A DNA stretch of 64,000 nt from Vandammella animalimorsus (GTDB taxonomy: Bacteria > Pseudomonadota > Gammaproteobacteria > Burkholderiales > Burkholderiaceae_C): contig NZ_NSJB01000002.1 of NCBI RefSeq assembly GCF_002285265.1, positions 1-64,000 on the forward strand, written 5' to 3'. Position 1 is the first letter of the stretch. Every line of letters begins with the position of its first letter. The notes below the pieces were generated by a model. The model searched no databases, was not told the DNA's origin, and saw only the letters and a program-made list of their open reading frames with translations. Both the position numbers and the translations under genes were made by a program. This document shows, in pieces, positions 38,163 to 47,636 of this stretch.

Positions 38163-39380
38163 ATGACCCTGACACGCCGCCGCTGGTTGATCGCCCTGCT
38201 CCTGCTGGGCCTGTGCGCCGCCGCGCTCTGGTGGTGGGTGCGCGTGCCCGCATTCGATGCCGTGCAGGTGCGCCAAGGGCCGCTGCGGCAGACTGTGGTG
38301 GCCACCGGGCGTGTGGACAGCGCCGCGCGCCTGGCCGTTGGCAGCCAGGCCATTGGCACGGTTGCGCAGGTGCTGGTGCGCGAAGGCCAGCAGGTGGCCG
38401 CGGGCGAGTTGCTGCTGCGGCTGCGCGCGCACGAGGCCGATGCCCAGGTGCACAAGGCCCAGGCCGAGCTGGCCCAGGCCCAGCTGCAACTGCGCAATCT
38501 GCAGCTGGTCGATGCTCCGGTCAGCGCCCAGGCGCTGCAGCAGGCCCAGGCTGCGCTGCAGCTGGCGCGGCGCGAGCATGCGCGCACCCAGGCCCTGGTG
38601 GCGCAGGGCTTTCTGGCCCAGGCCCACCTGGATGCGGCCGGCAACGCGCTGGCCGCAGCGCAGGCGCAGCTGCGCAGCGCCCAGGCCCAGCACGCGGCGC
38701 GGCAGGCCGGGGGCACGCAGCAGGCGCTGGCCCAGGCGCGGCTGCAGCAGGCCCAGGCGCAGCTGCTACAGGCGCAGGCGCAGCGCCAGTGGCTGGACAT
38801 CCGCGCGCCCGCAGACGCCTTGGTGCTGACGCGCCAGGTCGAGCCCGGCGACGTGGTGCAGGCCGGGCGCACGCTGCTGGAGCTGGCGCAGACGGGCCAG
38901 ACCCGCATCGAGGCCAATGTCGATGAGAAAAACCTCGCCCTGCTGCAGCCAGGCATGGCCGCGCAGGCTGTGGCCGATGCCTATCCGGGCCAGGGCTTTG
39001 CCGCCGAGCTGCAGCACATTGCGCCGGGCATTGATGCGCAGCGCGGCACGGTCGGCCTGCGGCTGCACGTGCCGCAGCCGCCGCCCTTTCTGCGCCCGGA
39101 CATGAGCGTTTCGGTCGAGCTGCTGGCCAGGCAGCGGCCCGACGCGCTGATCCTGCCGGCCGATGCCGTGCAGCACAGCGGCCAGGCGCACTGGGTCTGG
39201 CGCCTGCAGCAAGGCCGGGCCCAGCGCACGCCGGTGACGCTGGGCATCCAGGGCATCGGCCAGGTCGAGGTCAGCGCTGGCCTGCAGGCCGGCGATTGGG
39301 TGCTCTACCCCAGCGCGGCGCTGCGCCAAGGCCAGCGCGCCGCCGCGCGCGATCTGCCTGGCGAGCGCGCCACGCCATGA
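38163..39380 (+). CDS. HlyD/MacA-like periplasmic adaptor subunit
   Basis: A 405-residue membrane-fusion protein: N-terminal signal anchor (WLIALLLLGLCAAALWWWVR), a lipoyl/barrel-sandwich segment (VATGRVDSAARLAVGSQAIG), a long Gln/Ala-rich alpha hairpin (about residues 85-200) and a beta-barrel region (DVVQAGRTLLELAQTGQTRIEANVDEKNL). It would link an inner-membrane pump to the outer membrane. It starts 25 bp after liuD and its stop overlaps the permease start (ATGA), forming an operon with the two following genes. The substrate is unknown, and a TolC partner is not in the window. Confidence 0.88.
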   Translation: MTLTRRRWLIALLLLGLCAAALWWWVRVPAFDAVQVRQGPLRQTVVATGRVDSAARLAVGSQAIGTVAQVLVREGQQVAAGELLLRLRAHEADAQVHKAQAELAQAQLQLRNLQLVDAPVSAQALQQAQAALQLARREHARTQALVAQGFLAQAHLDAAGNALAAAQAQLRSAQAQHAARQAGGTQQALAQARLQQAQAQLLQAQAQRQWLDIRAPADALVLTRQVEPGDVVQAGRTLLELAQTGQTRIEANVDEKNLALLQPGMAAQAVADAYPGQGFAAELQHIAPGIDAQRGTVGLRLHVPQPPPFLRPDMSVSVELLARQRPDALILPADAVQHSGQAHWVWRLQQGRAQRTPVTLGIQGIGQVEVSAGLQAGDWVLYPSAALRQGQRAAARDLPGERATP

Positions 39381-40627
39381 GCCGATCACCCGCCGCCGCC
39401 ACGCCGCCGCAGTGGCCCTACCGCCAGCGCCTGCCCTTCGTCTGGATGGTGGCGCTGCGCTTTCTGCGCGAGGGGCGCGTGCAGACCGCGCTGGTGCTGG
39501 CGGGCATCACCATCGGCGTGGCGGTGGTCGTGTTCCTGGCCGAGCTGATCGGCGAGCTGCAGCGCAGCACCGTCGCGCGCGTGCTGGGCAACCAGGCGCA
39601 CATCGTCATGCGCCCGCTGGAGGAGCGCAACGTGCGCGCCAGCGCGGGCGACGCCGCGGCCATCATCGAGCCGCGCCCGCAGCGCCTGCGCGCCATCGAC
39701 CAGTGGCAGTCCATGCTGGCGCTGGCCGAGCAGATGCAGGGCGTGCGCGCAGTCTCGGCGCTGGTCAGCGGCCCGGCCTTTGCCGTGCGCGGTCGCGCCA
39801 GCAAATCAGTGGCCGTGCTGGGCATGCAGCCCCAGCGTTATCTGAACATCGTCAAGATGCACGAGTTCATGGTGCAGGGCCGCTTCGCGCTCAGCGGCAA
39901 CCAGACCATCATCGGCACCGATCTGGCCCAGGATCTGGGCGCCAGCGTGGGCGACAGGATTTTTCTGCGCACGGCCGAAGGCCGCAGCGAAACCCTGCAA
40001 ATCGTCGGCCTGTTCGACATCGGAGCGCGCGATTTGAACCGCCGCTGGGTGTTCACCACCATGACGCTGGCGCAGAACCTGCTGGATCTGGCCGGCGGCG
40101 CCTCCACCATTGAGATCGCCGTGCACGAGCTGTTTGCCGCCAAGCACATCGCCCAGCGGCTGGCCGCGCGCAGCGGCCTGCAGGCCGAGAGCTGGATGGA
40201 CACCAACGCCCAGCTGCTCAAGGCGCTGCGCAGCCAGGCGGCCTCCAACCGCGTCATCAGCAGCTTCACGGTGCTGGTCGTGGCGCTGGGCATTGCCAGC
40301 GTGCTGGTGGTCTCGGCCGTGCAAAAGCAAAAGGAGATCGGCATCCTGCGCGCCATGGGCGCGGCGCAGCGGCAAATCCAGGCCATCTTTTTGCTGCAAG
40401 GCGGCCTGCTGGGGCTGGCCGGCTCGGCCCTGGGCCTGCTGCTGGCGCTGGCGCTGCTGCTGGGCCTGGGGCGCCTGGCGCCCGAGAGCATTTTTGCCGA
40501 CGTGCGCCTGGGCCTGCCCACGGTGGCCGCCACCGTGGCCGGGGCCGTGCTGATCGGGCTGGCCGGCGCCTGGTGGCCGGCGCGGCGCGCCAGCCGCCTG
40601 GAGCCGGTGCAGGCCATCAAAACCTGA
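39377..40627 (+). CDS. ABC transporter permease, MacB/FtsX family
   Basis: A 416-residue permease with the first transmembrane helix near residue 35 (TALVLAGITIGVAVVVFLAEL), a large periplasmic domain (about 60-270), and three C-terminal helices in the FtsX domain (VISSFTVLVVALGIASVLVVSAVQ, then EIGILRAMGAAQRQIQ, LLGLAGSALGLLLALALLLG and a final helix before WWPARRASRLEPVQAIKT). The start overlaps the adaptor stop. Works with the ATPase at 40669. Confidence 0.9.
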   Translation: MSRSPAAATPPQWPYRQRLPFVWMVALRFLREGRVQTALVLAGITIGVAVVVFLAELIGELQRSTVARVLGNQAHIVMRPLEERNVRASAGDAAAIIEPRPQRLRAIDQWQSMLALAEQMQGVRAVSALVSGPAFAVRGRASKSVAVLGMQPQRYLNIVKMHEFMVQGRFALSGNQTIIGTDLAQDLGASVGDRIFLRTAEGRSETLQIVGLFDIGARDLNRRWVFTTMTLAQNLLDLAGGASTIEIAVHELFAAKHIAQRLAARSGLQAESWMDTNAQLLKALRSQAASNRVISSFTVLVVALGIASVLVVSAVQKQKEIGILRAMGAAQRQIQAIFLLQGGLLGLAGSALGLLLALALLLGLGRLAPESIFADVRLGLPTVAATVAGAVLIGLAGAWWPARRASRLEPVQAIKT

Positions 40628-40668
40628 GCCGCCACCGCGCCGCACCGACTTGCCGACTGCCAACTGCC

Positions 40669-41421
<753 letters not shown>

Positions 41422-41560
41422 CCAGGGACAGCGCAAAATCCACTCGAAACGCACATGCACGCACGCCCACTGTGCGCGTGTGCGCGTGTGCGCAACCCGC
41501 CCGGCGCACCTGCTGCCGCGCGGTATCTTTGACGCCTTTGAAAACAACGGAAATCGAACC

Positions 41561-42232
41561 ATGGACTTTCATCTCTGGCTGGCCTACTTTGCCGCTACCT
41601 GGCTGATCGCGCTGTCGCCCGGCTCGGGCGCGGTGCTGTCCATGAGCCACGGGCTGGCCTATGGCGTGCGCCAAGCCTCGGCCACCATCTGGGGCTTGCA
41701 GATTGGGCTGGCCTTCATCTTGCTGGTGGCCGGGGTGGGCGTGGGCGCGGTGTTGCTGGCCTCTGGCACGGCATTCTGGGTGGTGAAGGTGGCCGGTGCG
41801 CTCTACCTATGCTGGCTGGGCCTCAAGCAATGGCGCGCGCCAGCGCACGTGGGCAGCCCGCTGGACGCCGCAGGCACGGCGGGCGCCGCACATGCGCCGC
41901 ACCTGCCCGCGCATCCGTCCGTACGCCAGCGCCTGCTGACCGGCGCGCTGACCAACGCCACCAACCCCAAAGGCATCGTTTTCATGGTGGCCGTACTGCC
42001 GCAGTTCATCGACCCCCAGCGCCCGCTGGTGCTGCAACTGCTGATCCTGCTGATCACCACGCTGGCGGTGGACGTGGTGGTGATGCACGGCTATGCGTTC
42101 CTGGCCTCGCGCCTGCGCGCGCTGCTGCGCACGCCGCATGCACGGCGCGTGCAAAACCGCGTCTTCGGCGGCGTGCTCATGGCCATGGGCGCCAGCTTGC
42201 TGGCCGTGGGGCGCACGGCCCAGGCGGCCTGA
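41561..42232 (+). CDS. LysE/RhtB-family amino acid exporter
   Basis: A 223-residue transporter with about six hydrophobic helices. The N terminus [22 protein letters not shown] carries the family's SPGP-like motif, here [24 protein letters not shown] is the second conserved region. Family members export basic or neutral amino acids, homoserine or its lactones; the specificity cannot be read from sequence. A 67-residue Pro/Ala/His-rich loop around 115-140 is longer than usual. The start at 41561 gives the typical N terminus. Confidence 0.88.
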   Translation: MDFHLWLAYFAATWLIALSPGSGAVLSMSHGLAYGVRQASATIWGLQIGLAFILLVAGVGVGAVLLASGTAFWVVKVAGALYLCWLGLKQWRAPAHVGSPLDAAGTAGAAHAPHLPAHPSVRQRLLTGALTNATNPKGIVFMVAVLPQFIDPQRPLVLQLLILLITTLAVDVVVMHGYAFLASRLRALLRTPHARRVQNRVFGGVLMAMGASLLAVGRTAQAA

Positions 42233-42313
42233 GCCAAGCAAAGCGCCGCCAGCGCCATGGGAATGGCCGGGCACTGGCGCGCTGGCCAGTCTGGCCCGGC
42301 TGGGCAGGCCCGT

Positions 42314-43207
42314 TCACTCGAAGCGCACGCGCACCGGCTGGGCGCCGGCCAAGCCCTCGTAGCGCAGCTCGGCGCTCTGCCCGGCCGCAGGCGGCAGCAG
42401 CGGCGAGAACGAGCCGACGCTGAGCACATCGCCCTGCTTGAGCTCAATGCCCTCTGCGCCCAGGGCCTGCACCAGCCAGAGCACGGCATTGAGCGGGTGC
42501 TCCAGCACATCGCTGCCCTTGCCTCGCCCGAGCTCTTTGCCCTGCGCATCGCTGAGGGTGACTTCCATGTCCCTGAGCTGTTGCAGCAGCGCGGTGCGGC
42601 CGGCCTCGTCCTGCGGCACGGCCAGCGGCTGGCCGGCCACGCCCAGGCGGGCGCCGACGTTGATGGCGCTCACGCCCGCGCCGTTGAGCTTGGGCGGGGC
42701 CTGCACCAGCAGGTCGGGCAGCTCCATGAAGGGGATGATCTGATCCATGGCCGCCAGCGCCTGCTCAGGCGTGCGCGCCTGCTTGAGCGCCGCCGGGTCG
42801 GCCACGCGCAGCAGTAGGTCGGCCTCGAACAGCGGCCGGGCGCCAAAGCGGGCCGGCACGGCCGCGCCATTGGGCAGCAGCATGCCTTCGTAGAGCTTGC
42901 CCCACACGGGCTGATCGGTGTTGAAGCGCTTTTGCACCGCCGGGTTGGTCAGTCCTGCCTTGTAGCCCACGACCTTGCCCAGCCGCTGCGCCAGCGCGGC
43001 ATTGAACTTGGCGCGCGTACAGGCGCCATCGGCCGCGCTCAGATCGCCCGGCGGGTTGTCCACCGGGGTTTTTTCCAGATAGCCCGTCACCCAGGCCTGG
43101 ATCTGCGCATCGTCCAGGCACTGCGCCTGTGCGCTGCCCACCGCCCCCAGCGCGGCTGCGGCCAGCCAGGCGGCGGCCGCGCGCCGCATCGTCGTCGTGT
43201 GCTTCAT
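42314..43207 (-). CDS. Exported MhpD/FAA-hydrolase-fold hydratase-like protein
   Basis: A 297-residue protein similar to 2-keto-4-pentenoate hydratases (VVGYKAGLTNPAVQKRF; LFEADLLLRV; FMELPDLL; GRGKGSDVLEHPLNAVLWLV), but with a clear Sec signal peptide (RRAAAAWLAAAALGAVGSAQA, cleaved near AQA-QC). Normal members are cytoplasmic, metal-dependent enzymes of aromatic-ring degradation. Here the metal-binding Glu residues appear partly kept (FEADL), so activity is possible. A periplasmic location is unexpected and the substrate is unknown. Confidence 0.75.
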   Translation of the reverse strand: MKHTTTMRRAAAAWLAAAALGAVGSAQAQCLDDAQIQAWVTGYLEKTPVDNPPGDLSAADGACTRAKFNAALAQRLGKVVGYKAGLTNPAVQKRFNTDQPVWGKLYEGMLLPNGAAVPARFGARPLFEADLLLRVADPAALKQARTPEQALAAMDQIIPFMELPDLLVQAPPKLNGAGVSAINVGARLGVAGQPLAVPQDEAGRTALLQQLRDMEVTLSDAQGKELGRGKGSDVLEHPLNAVLWLVQALGAEGIELKQGDVLSVGSFSPLLPPAAGQSAELRYEGLAGAQPVRVRFE

Positions 43208-43270
43208 GGTGTCTCCTGTTGAGTCAAAGCGGCAAATTCTGCCGCCCGCCGCCAGCGGCCCGCAAGCCGG

Positions 43271-44050
43271 TCAAACCCCGAAGCCATCGTCGGCGGCAAT
43301 GACGGCGCCGTTGACGAAATGGCTGGCGCCGCTGGCCAGCAGCACGATCAGCCCGTCCAGATCCTCGGGCTGGCCAACCTTTTTGCGCGGCAGCATCTGG
43401 ATGAGCTTCTTGCCCGCCTCGGTCTGGAAGTGCGTGCGGTTGATCTCGGTCTCGATATAGCCCGGGCACAGCGCGTTGACGTTGATGCCAAAGCGGCCCC
43501 ACTCCAGCGCCATGGCCCGGGTCATCTGCACCACGCCGGCCTTGCTGACGGCGTAGATGCCGATCATGGGCAGCACGCGCAGGCCGGCCATCGAGGCCAC
43601 GTTGATGATGCGCGCGCCCTGCAGCGTGCCGCCGCCGGCCTGGGCGCGGGCGATCATCTGCCGCGCCACGCCCTGGGCGACGAAGAAGGCGCCCTTGAGG
43701 TTGGTGTCCAGCACGAAGTCCCAGTCCTGCGGCGTGACGTCCTGCAGCTTTTGCGTGGTGCTCACGCCCGAGTTGTTGACCAGGATGTCGATCGGCCCGG
43801 CCTGGGCCTGGGCATCGGCCAGCGCCGCCTCGATGCTGGCCGGATCGGTCACGTCCATGGCCGTGATGAAGGCGCGCCCGCCGGCCTGCGTGATGCGCTC
43901 TTGCACCGCCTGCAGCGCGTCGCGGCGGCGGCTGGCCAGCACGACGGTGGCGCCGGCGGCGGCCAGCGTCTGCGCAAAACGGCTGCCCAGCCCGCTGGAC
44001 GCGCCCGTCACCAGGGCCACGCGGCCGGCCAAATCGATGGTGTATGCCAT
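43271..44050 (-). CDS. Short-chain dehydrogenase/reductase
   Basis: A 259-residue Rossmann-fold oxidoreductase: cofactor motif TGASSGLGSRFA (about residues 15-26), NNSG (about 93-96), catalytic Ser in INVASMAGLR and the YxxxK pair in YAVSKAG, then CPGYIETEIN. Substrate unknown. ATG at 44050 has a GGAGAA site 4 bp upstream; an ATG four codons earlier is possible. It lies 63 bp upstream, on the same strand, of the exported hydratase gene. Confidence 0.88.
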   Translation of the reverse strand: MAYTIDLAGRVALVTGASSGLGSRFAQTLAAAGATVVLASRRRDALQAVQERITQAGGRAFITAMDVTDPASIEAALADAQAQAGPIDILVNNSGVSTTQKLQDVTPQDWDFVLDTNLKGAFFVAQGVARQMIARAQAGGGTLQGARIINVASMAGLRVLPMIGIYAVSKAGVVQMTRAMALEWGRFGINVNALCPGYIETEINRTHFQTEAGKKLIQMLPRKKVGQPEDLDGLIVLLASGASHFVNGAVIAADDGFGV

Positions 44051-44224
44051 GTCGTTCTCCATGTGCCGCTGCCAGGGCCGGCACGCCCTGGCAGCACTGA
44101 GGTTGCTTGTATCATTGGCACCCGAACTGTGCCGCCCGCCGCCGGTCTCTGCACCCTGGCGGCGGTTGCGCATTGTCGGCGTCTGCCTGCCCCGATGTGC
44201 GTCACCAGCCGGACATGGTTCTCA

Positions 44225-44351
44225 GAACCTGTGCGCAATCTGCGCGCGAGTGGGCACGAGGCGGTTTGGGATGGGATGCAAAGCGTCAAACGGCGCAGAC
44301 CGCCCCAATCCGCCCCCTCTTGCCTGCCGGGCCGAGAGTGCGCACAGGTTC
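44225..44351. repeat. MITE-like element with 13-bp terminal inverted repeats
   Basis: GAACCTGTGCGCA (44225-44237) and TGCGCACAGGTTC (44339-44351) are perfect complements bracketing 101 bp, in the gap before the ETF-QO gene. Related ends (AGCCTGTTC or AGCCTGTC followed by CACTCGCGC-like sequence) occur at about 7305, 25216 and 29932, which suggests a dispersed family with degenerate members. Confidence 0.6.
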
Positions 44352-44405
44352 CGCATACGCCCCCACAAGTCCGGCGCAGCCGGCCCGCCCCCACAGGAAT
44401 CGAGC

Positions 44406-46097
44406 ATGACCAACGAAGAAATCCTTGCCCAGTACGGCCCACGCGAATCGATGGAATACGACGTGGTGATCGTCGGCGGCGGGCCCGCCGGCCTGGCCAC
44501 CGCGATCCGCCTCAAACAACTGGCGGCAGCCAAGGAGCAGGAGCTCAACGTCGTGGTGCTGGAGAAAGGCTCCGAGCCCGGCGCGCACATTCTCTCCGGC
44601 GCCGTGATGGACCCGATCGCGCTGAGCGAGCTGATCCCCGACTGGAAGGAAAAAGGCGCGCCGCTGAACCAGCCCGTCAGCGCCGACGAGGTGCTGCTGC
44701 TGAGCGAGACCGGCGCCACCAAGACCCCGGCCGCGCTGGTGCCGAACAACTTCCACAACGAAGGCAACTACGTCATCAGCCTGGGCAATGTGGTGCGCTG
44801 GCTGGCCCAGCAGGCCGAGGCCCTGGGCGTGGAGATCTTCCCCGGCTTTGCCGCCACCGAGGTGCTCTACGACGAGAATGGCGCCGTCAAGGGCATTGCC
44901 ACGGGCAACATGGGCATCGGCAAGGATGGCCAGCCTACCGGCGAATTCCAGCTGGGCATGGAGCTGCACGCCAAGTACACCGTGTTTGCCGAAGGCGCGC
45001 GCGGCCAGCTCGGCCGCCAGCTGCTGGCGCGCTTTAACCTGCAGGAAGGCAAGGCGCCGCAGAGCTTTGGCATCGGCATCAAGGAGCTGTGGGAAATCCC
45101 CGCCGAGAAAGCCCAACCCGGCCTGGTGGTGCACACCGCCGGCTGGCCGATGGACAAGGACACCTTCGGCGGCGGCTTTCTCTACCACATGGAGGGCAAC
45201 AAGGTCACGCTGGGCTTTGTCGTCGGGCTGGACTACAAAAACCCCTGGCTGAGCCCGTTCGAGGAAATGCAGCGCTGGAAAAAGCACCCGGCCATCCTCA
45301 AGCACATCGAGGGCGGCAAGCGCCTGGGCTATGGCGCGCGCGCCATCAACAACGGCGGCATCCCCAGCCTGCCCAAGACCATCTTCCCCGGCGGCGCACT
45401 GGTGGGCTGCAACGCCGGCTACCTCAACGCCAGCCGCATCAAGGGCAGCCACGCAGCCATCAAGAGCGGCATGCTGGTGGCCGATGCGCTGTTCGAGGCC
45501 ATTGCCGCCGGCCGCCAGCGCGATGAGCTCAGCGCCTACCCCGAGGCATTCGAGAAAAGCTGGCTGTACCAGGAGCTCAAGGCCGCCAGCAACTTCAAGC
45601 CCTGGTTCAAGAAGGGCCGCACCATCGGCATGCTGATGGCCGGGGTGGAGCACTGGCTGCTGCCCAAGCTGGGCGTGAAGGTGCCGCCCTGGACGCTGAA
45701 GAACCCCGCGCCCGACCACAGCTTCCTCAAGCCGGCGGCCGAGTGCGCCAAGATCGACTACCCCAAGCCCGATGGCACGATCACGTTCGATCGCCTCTCC
45801 AGCGTGTTCATCAGCAACACCAACCACGGCGAGGACCAGCCCGCGCACCTGACGCTGAAGAACCCGAACGTGCCCATCGAGGTCAACCTGCGCAAGTTCG
45901 GCGGCCCCGAATCGCGCTACTGCCCCGCCGGCGTGTACGAGTTCGTGGACGACGCCGCCAGCGAGGACGGCAAGCGCCTGCAGATCAACGCGCAGAACTG
46001 CGTGCACTGCAAGACCTGCGACATCAAGGACCCGACGCAAAACATCGTCTGGGTGGCCCCGGAAGGCGGCGGCGGGCCCAACTACTCGGACATGTGA
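44406..46097 (+). CDS. Electron transfer flavoprotein-ubiquinone oxidoreductase
   Basis: A 563-residue membrane-associated flavo-iron-sulfur enzyme passing electrons from ETF (reduced by acyl-CoA dehydrogenases, including those of leucine breakdown) to ubiquinone. FAD-binding VVIVGGGPAGLATAIRL is near the N terminus, GYLNASRIKGSHAAIKSGML in the middle, and the 4Fe-4S cluster cysteines are at the C terminus (YCPAGVYEF, NCVHCKTCDIKDPTQNI). Length fits the family. ATG 44406 follows the MITE-like element, so the native promoter may have been altered. A terminator follows. Confidence 0.95.
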   Translation: MTNEEILAQYGPRESMEYDVVIVGGGPAGLATAIRLKQLAAAKEQELNVVVLEKGSEPGAHILSGAVMDPIALSELIPDWKEKGAPLNQPVSADEVLLLSETGATKTPAALVPNNFHNEGNYVISLGNVVRWLAQQAEALGVEIFPGFAATEVLYDENGAVKGIATGNMGIGKDGQPTGEFQLGMELHAKYTVFAEGARGQLGRQLLARFNLQEGKAPQSFGIGIKELWEIPAEKAQPGLVVHTAGWPMDKDTFGGGFLYHMEGNKVTLGFVVGLDYKNPWLSPFEEMQRWKKHPAILKHIEGGKRLGYGARAINNGGIPSLPKTIFPGGALVGCNAGYLNASRIKGSHAAIKSGMLVADALFEAIAAGRQRDELSAYPEAFEKSWLYQELKAASNFKPWFKKGRTIGMLMAGVEHWLLPKLGVKVPPWTLKNPAPDHSFLKPAAECAKIDYPKPDGTITFDRLSSVFISNTNHGEDQPAHLTLKNPNVPIEVNLRKFGGPESRYCPAGVYEFVDDAASEDGKRLQINAQNCVHCKTCDIKDPTQNIVWVAPEGGGGPNYSDM

Positions 46098-46121
46098 GCG
46101 CCCTGCGCGCAAGCAGCCTGC

Positions 46122-46145
46122 AGCCCGGCCCGCGCCGGGCTTTTT
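46122..46145 (+). terminator. Intrinsic terminator of the ETF-QO gene
   Basis: AGCCCGGC (46122-46129) pairs with GCCGGGCT (46134-46141) and is followed by TTTT. It lies 25 bp after the ETF-QO stop. Confidence 0.85.
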
Positions 46146-46290
46146 GCTGGCTGCGCTACCATGCGGGCCGAGCGCCTTGCCTGCACCAGGCAACCGCAGC
46201 AGGCAGCCGCATCAGGCAGCCGCGCCGGCCGCCTGACACCGCCATGCAAGGCGCCATCCACATCAAACACACGTAGGGAGTCCAACCGCC

Positions 46291-46806
46291 ATGTTCGTCA
46301 CACGCCGACCCACACGCCTTCTCTCTGCCGGCCTGCTCGCCAGCGCCGCGGCCCTGGCCGCGCTGGCCGCCCCCGGCAGCGCCGCAGCGCAGCAGACCTA
46401 CAAATGCAAGGGGCCGGGCGGCAAGACCATCTACCAGCAAACCCCTTGCGCCGGCGCCACCTCCGGCGGGCACCTGATCGACGATGTCACGCGCCAGCGC
46501 CAGATCAACCGCCAGCAGCGCAAGGACGATGTCGCCCAGGAGCGCGTCGATCGCCTGCAGCTGCAGCGCGCCGAACTCGACAAGCTGCGCCCGCCGGCGG
46601 CCAGCGCCGCTGCCAACGGCAGCAGCGCCGCAGCGGCCACAACCAGCAGCGCCACAACCAGCAACGCCACGGCCGGCAGCACGGCGGCAGGCAGCACGGC
46701 GACCACGAGCGCCGCTGGCAGCACTGCCGCGGCCACTGCAAACAGCAGTGGCCGCAGCGCCACACCCCCGGTCGCCCCCCAGACCGCCCCCGCTGCCCAG
46801 CAATGA
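46291..46806 (+). CDS. Exported DUF4124-domain protein with Ala/Ser/Thr-rich tail
   Basis: A 171-residue protein with a signal peptide (cleavage near SAAA-QQT). The DUF4124 motif is QQTYKCKGPGGKTIYQQTPC, followed by a charged helix (RQRQINRQQRKDDVAQERVDR) and then about 75 residues of Ala/Ser/Thr low complexity. DUF4124 proteins are periplasmic with no fixed role. The tail's repeat-rich DNA may vary in length. A GGGAG ribosome-binding site precedes the ATG. Confidence 0.82.
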   Translation: MFVTRRPTRLLSAGLLASAAALAALAAPGSAAAQQTYKCKGPGGKTIYQQTPCAGATSGGHLIDDVTRQRQINRQQRKDDVAQERVDRLQLQRAELDKLRPPAASAAANGSSAAAATTSSATTSNATAGSTAAGSTATTSAAGSTAAATANSSGRSATPPVAPQTAPAAQQ

Positions 46807-46821
46807 TGGCTGGCTGGCAAC

Positions 46822-46839
46822 GCCGCCAGGGCGGCTTTT
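46822..46839 (+). terminator. Short terminator after the DUF4124 gene
   Basis: GCCGCC pairs with GGCGGC (46822-46827 and 46830-46835) with a TTTT run after it. The loop is tight, so it is probably weak. Confidence 0.55.
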
Positions 46840-46901
46840 GCCTGCACGCGCCCTGGCAATCAGCGCCTGTTCAAAGGCTTTTTTGATCTCTTGAATGCAA
46901 A

Positions 46902-47555
46902 TCAGCGGCCCGCGCTGTAGCGGGCCAGCAATTGCTCGGCGTTGTGCTTGCGCTGGGCATTGAGCGCCTGCACGTGGGGGCGCTGCGCCATGCGCGCCAG
47001 ATAGTCCTGCGCCTGCAGCTCGGCCAGCGCGTCCTGGCCGTAGATGGCGCGCGTGGCGCTGCTGATGAGCGGCAGGTGCACGATGGCGGCGCAATCGGCC
47101 CAGCTCAGCGCATCGCCGACCAGGAACGGGCGGGAAAAATCGGCCAGCTGCGCAAAGGCCGGCACGTTTTTCTTCAGCAGGCGCGCCGCCGTTTGCTGCA
47201 CTTCGTCGCTGACGCGGCCGCCAAACAGCGCCTGCGGGTACAGGGTGCGCGCCACCAGCTCCAGGTGCAGCTCCATGTGGCGCACCAGCTCACGCACCTT
47301 GGCCGCCGCATACGCATCGGCCGGCAGCAGCGCCGGCTGCGGGTGGATGGCCTCGATGTATTCCAGCATCGGCACGGATTCGCTCACCGCCCCCTGGGGC
47401 GTGAGCAGGTAGGGCACCTTGCCCAGCGGGCTGGCGCTGCGGTCCACGTCCTCCAGCCAGACCAGCCGCTCCTCGAAGGGCACGGCCTTCTCCAGCAGGG
47501 CCAGCTTGACCAGGTTGTAGTAGTTGCTGGCGGCAAAGCCACAAAGGGTGAGCAT
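46902..47555 (-). CDS. Glutathione S-transferase family protein
   Basis: A 217-residue cytosolic GST: thioredoxin-like N-terminal domain (MLTLCGFAASNYYNLVKLALLE, then PLGKVPYL with the cis-proline and SESVPMLEYIE that binds the gamma-glutamyl group) and an all-helical C-terminal domain (FLVGDALSWADCAAIVHLPLI). A catalytic Ser/Tyr in ASNYYN is likely. Substrate unknown. A GGAGAA-type site precedes the ATG. Confidence 0.9.
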   Translation of the reverse strand: MLTLCGFAASNYYNLVKLALLEKAVPFEERLVWLEDVDRSASPLGKVPYLLTPQGAVSESVPMLEYIEAIHPQPALLPADAYAAAKVRELVRHMELHLELVARTLYPQALFGGRVSDEVQQTAARLLKKNVPAFAQLADFSRPFLVGDALSWADCAAIVHLPLISSATRAIYGQDALAELQAQDYLARMAQRPHVQALNAQRKHNAEQLLARYSAGR

Positions 47556-47636
47556 GTCGTTCTCCTGTTGCTGTGATTGAGTGGGGTTGGGCCCTGGGCG
47601 CGGCGTGCCGGCCCAGGCGGATGCAGGGGCCGCGCG

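Noticed and set aside
41431-41530. GTGCGCGTGTGCG-rich stretch as a possible Z-DNA or regulatory element
   Set aside because: It is short alternating purine-pyrimidine sequence between two genes, with no further support.
43557-46097. N-terminally extended version of the ETF-QO ORF
   Set aside because: The family N terminus begins at 44406; upstream codons overlap the minus-strand SDR gene and the MITE-like element.
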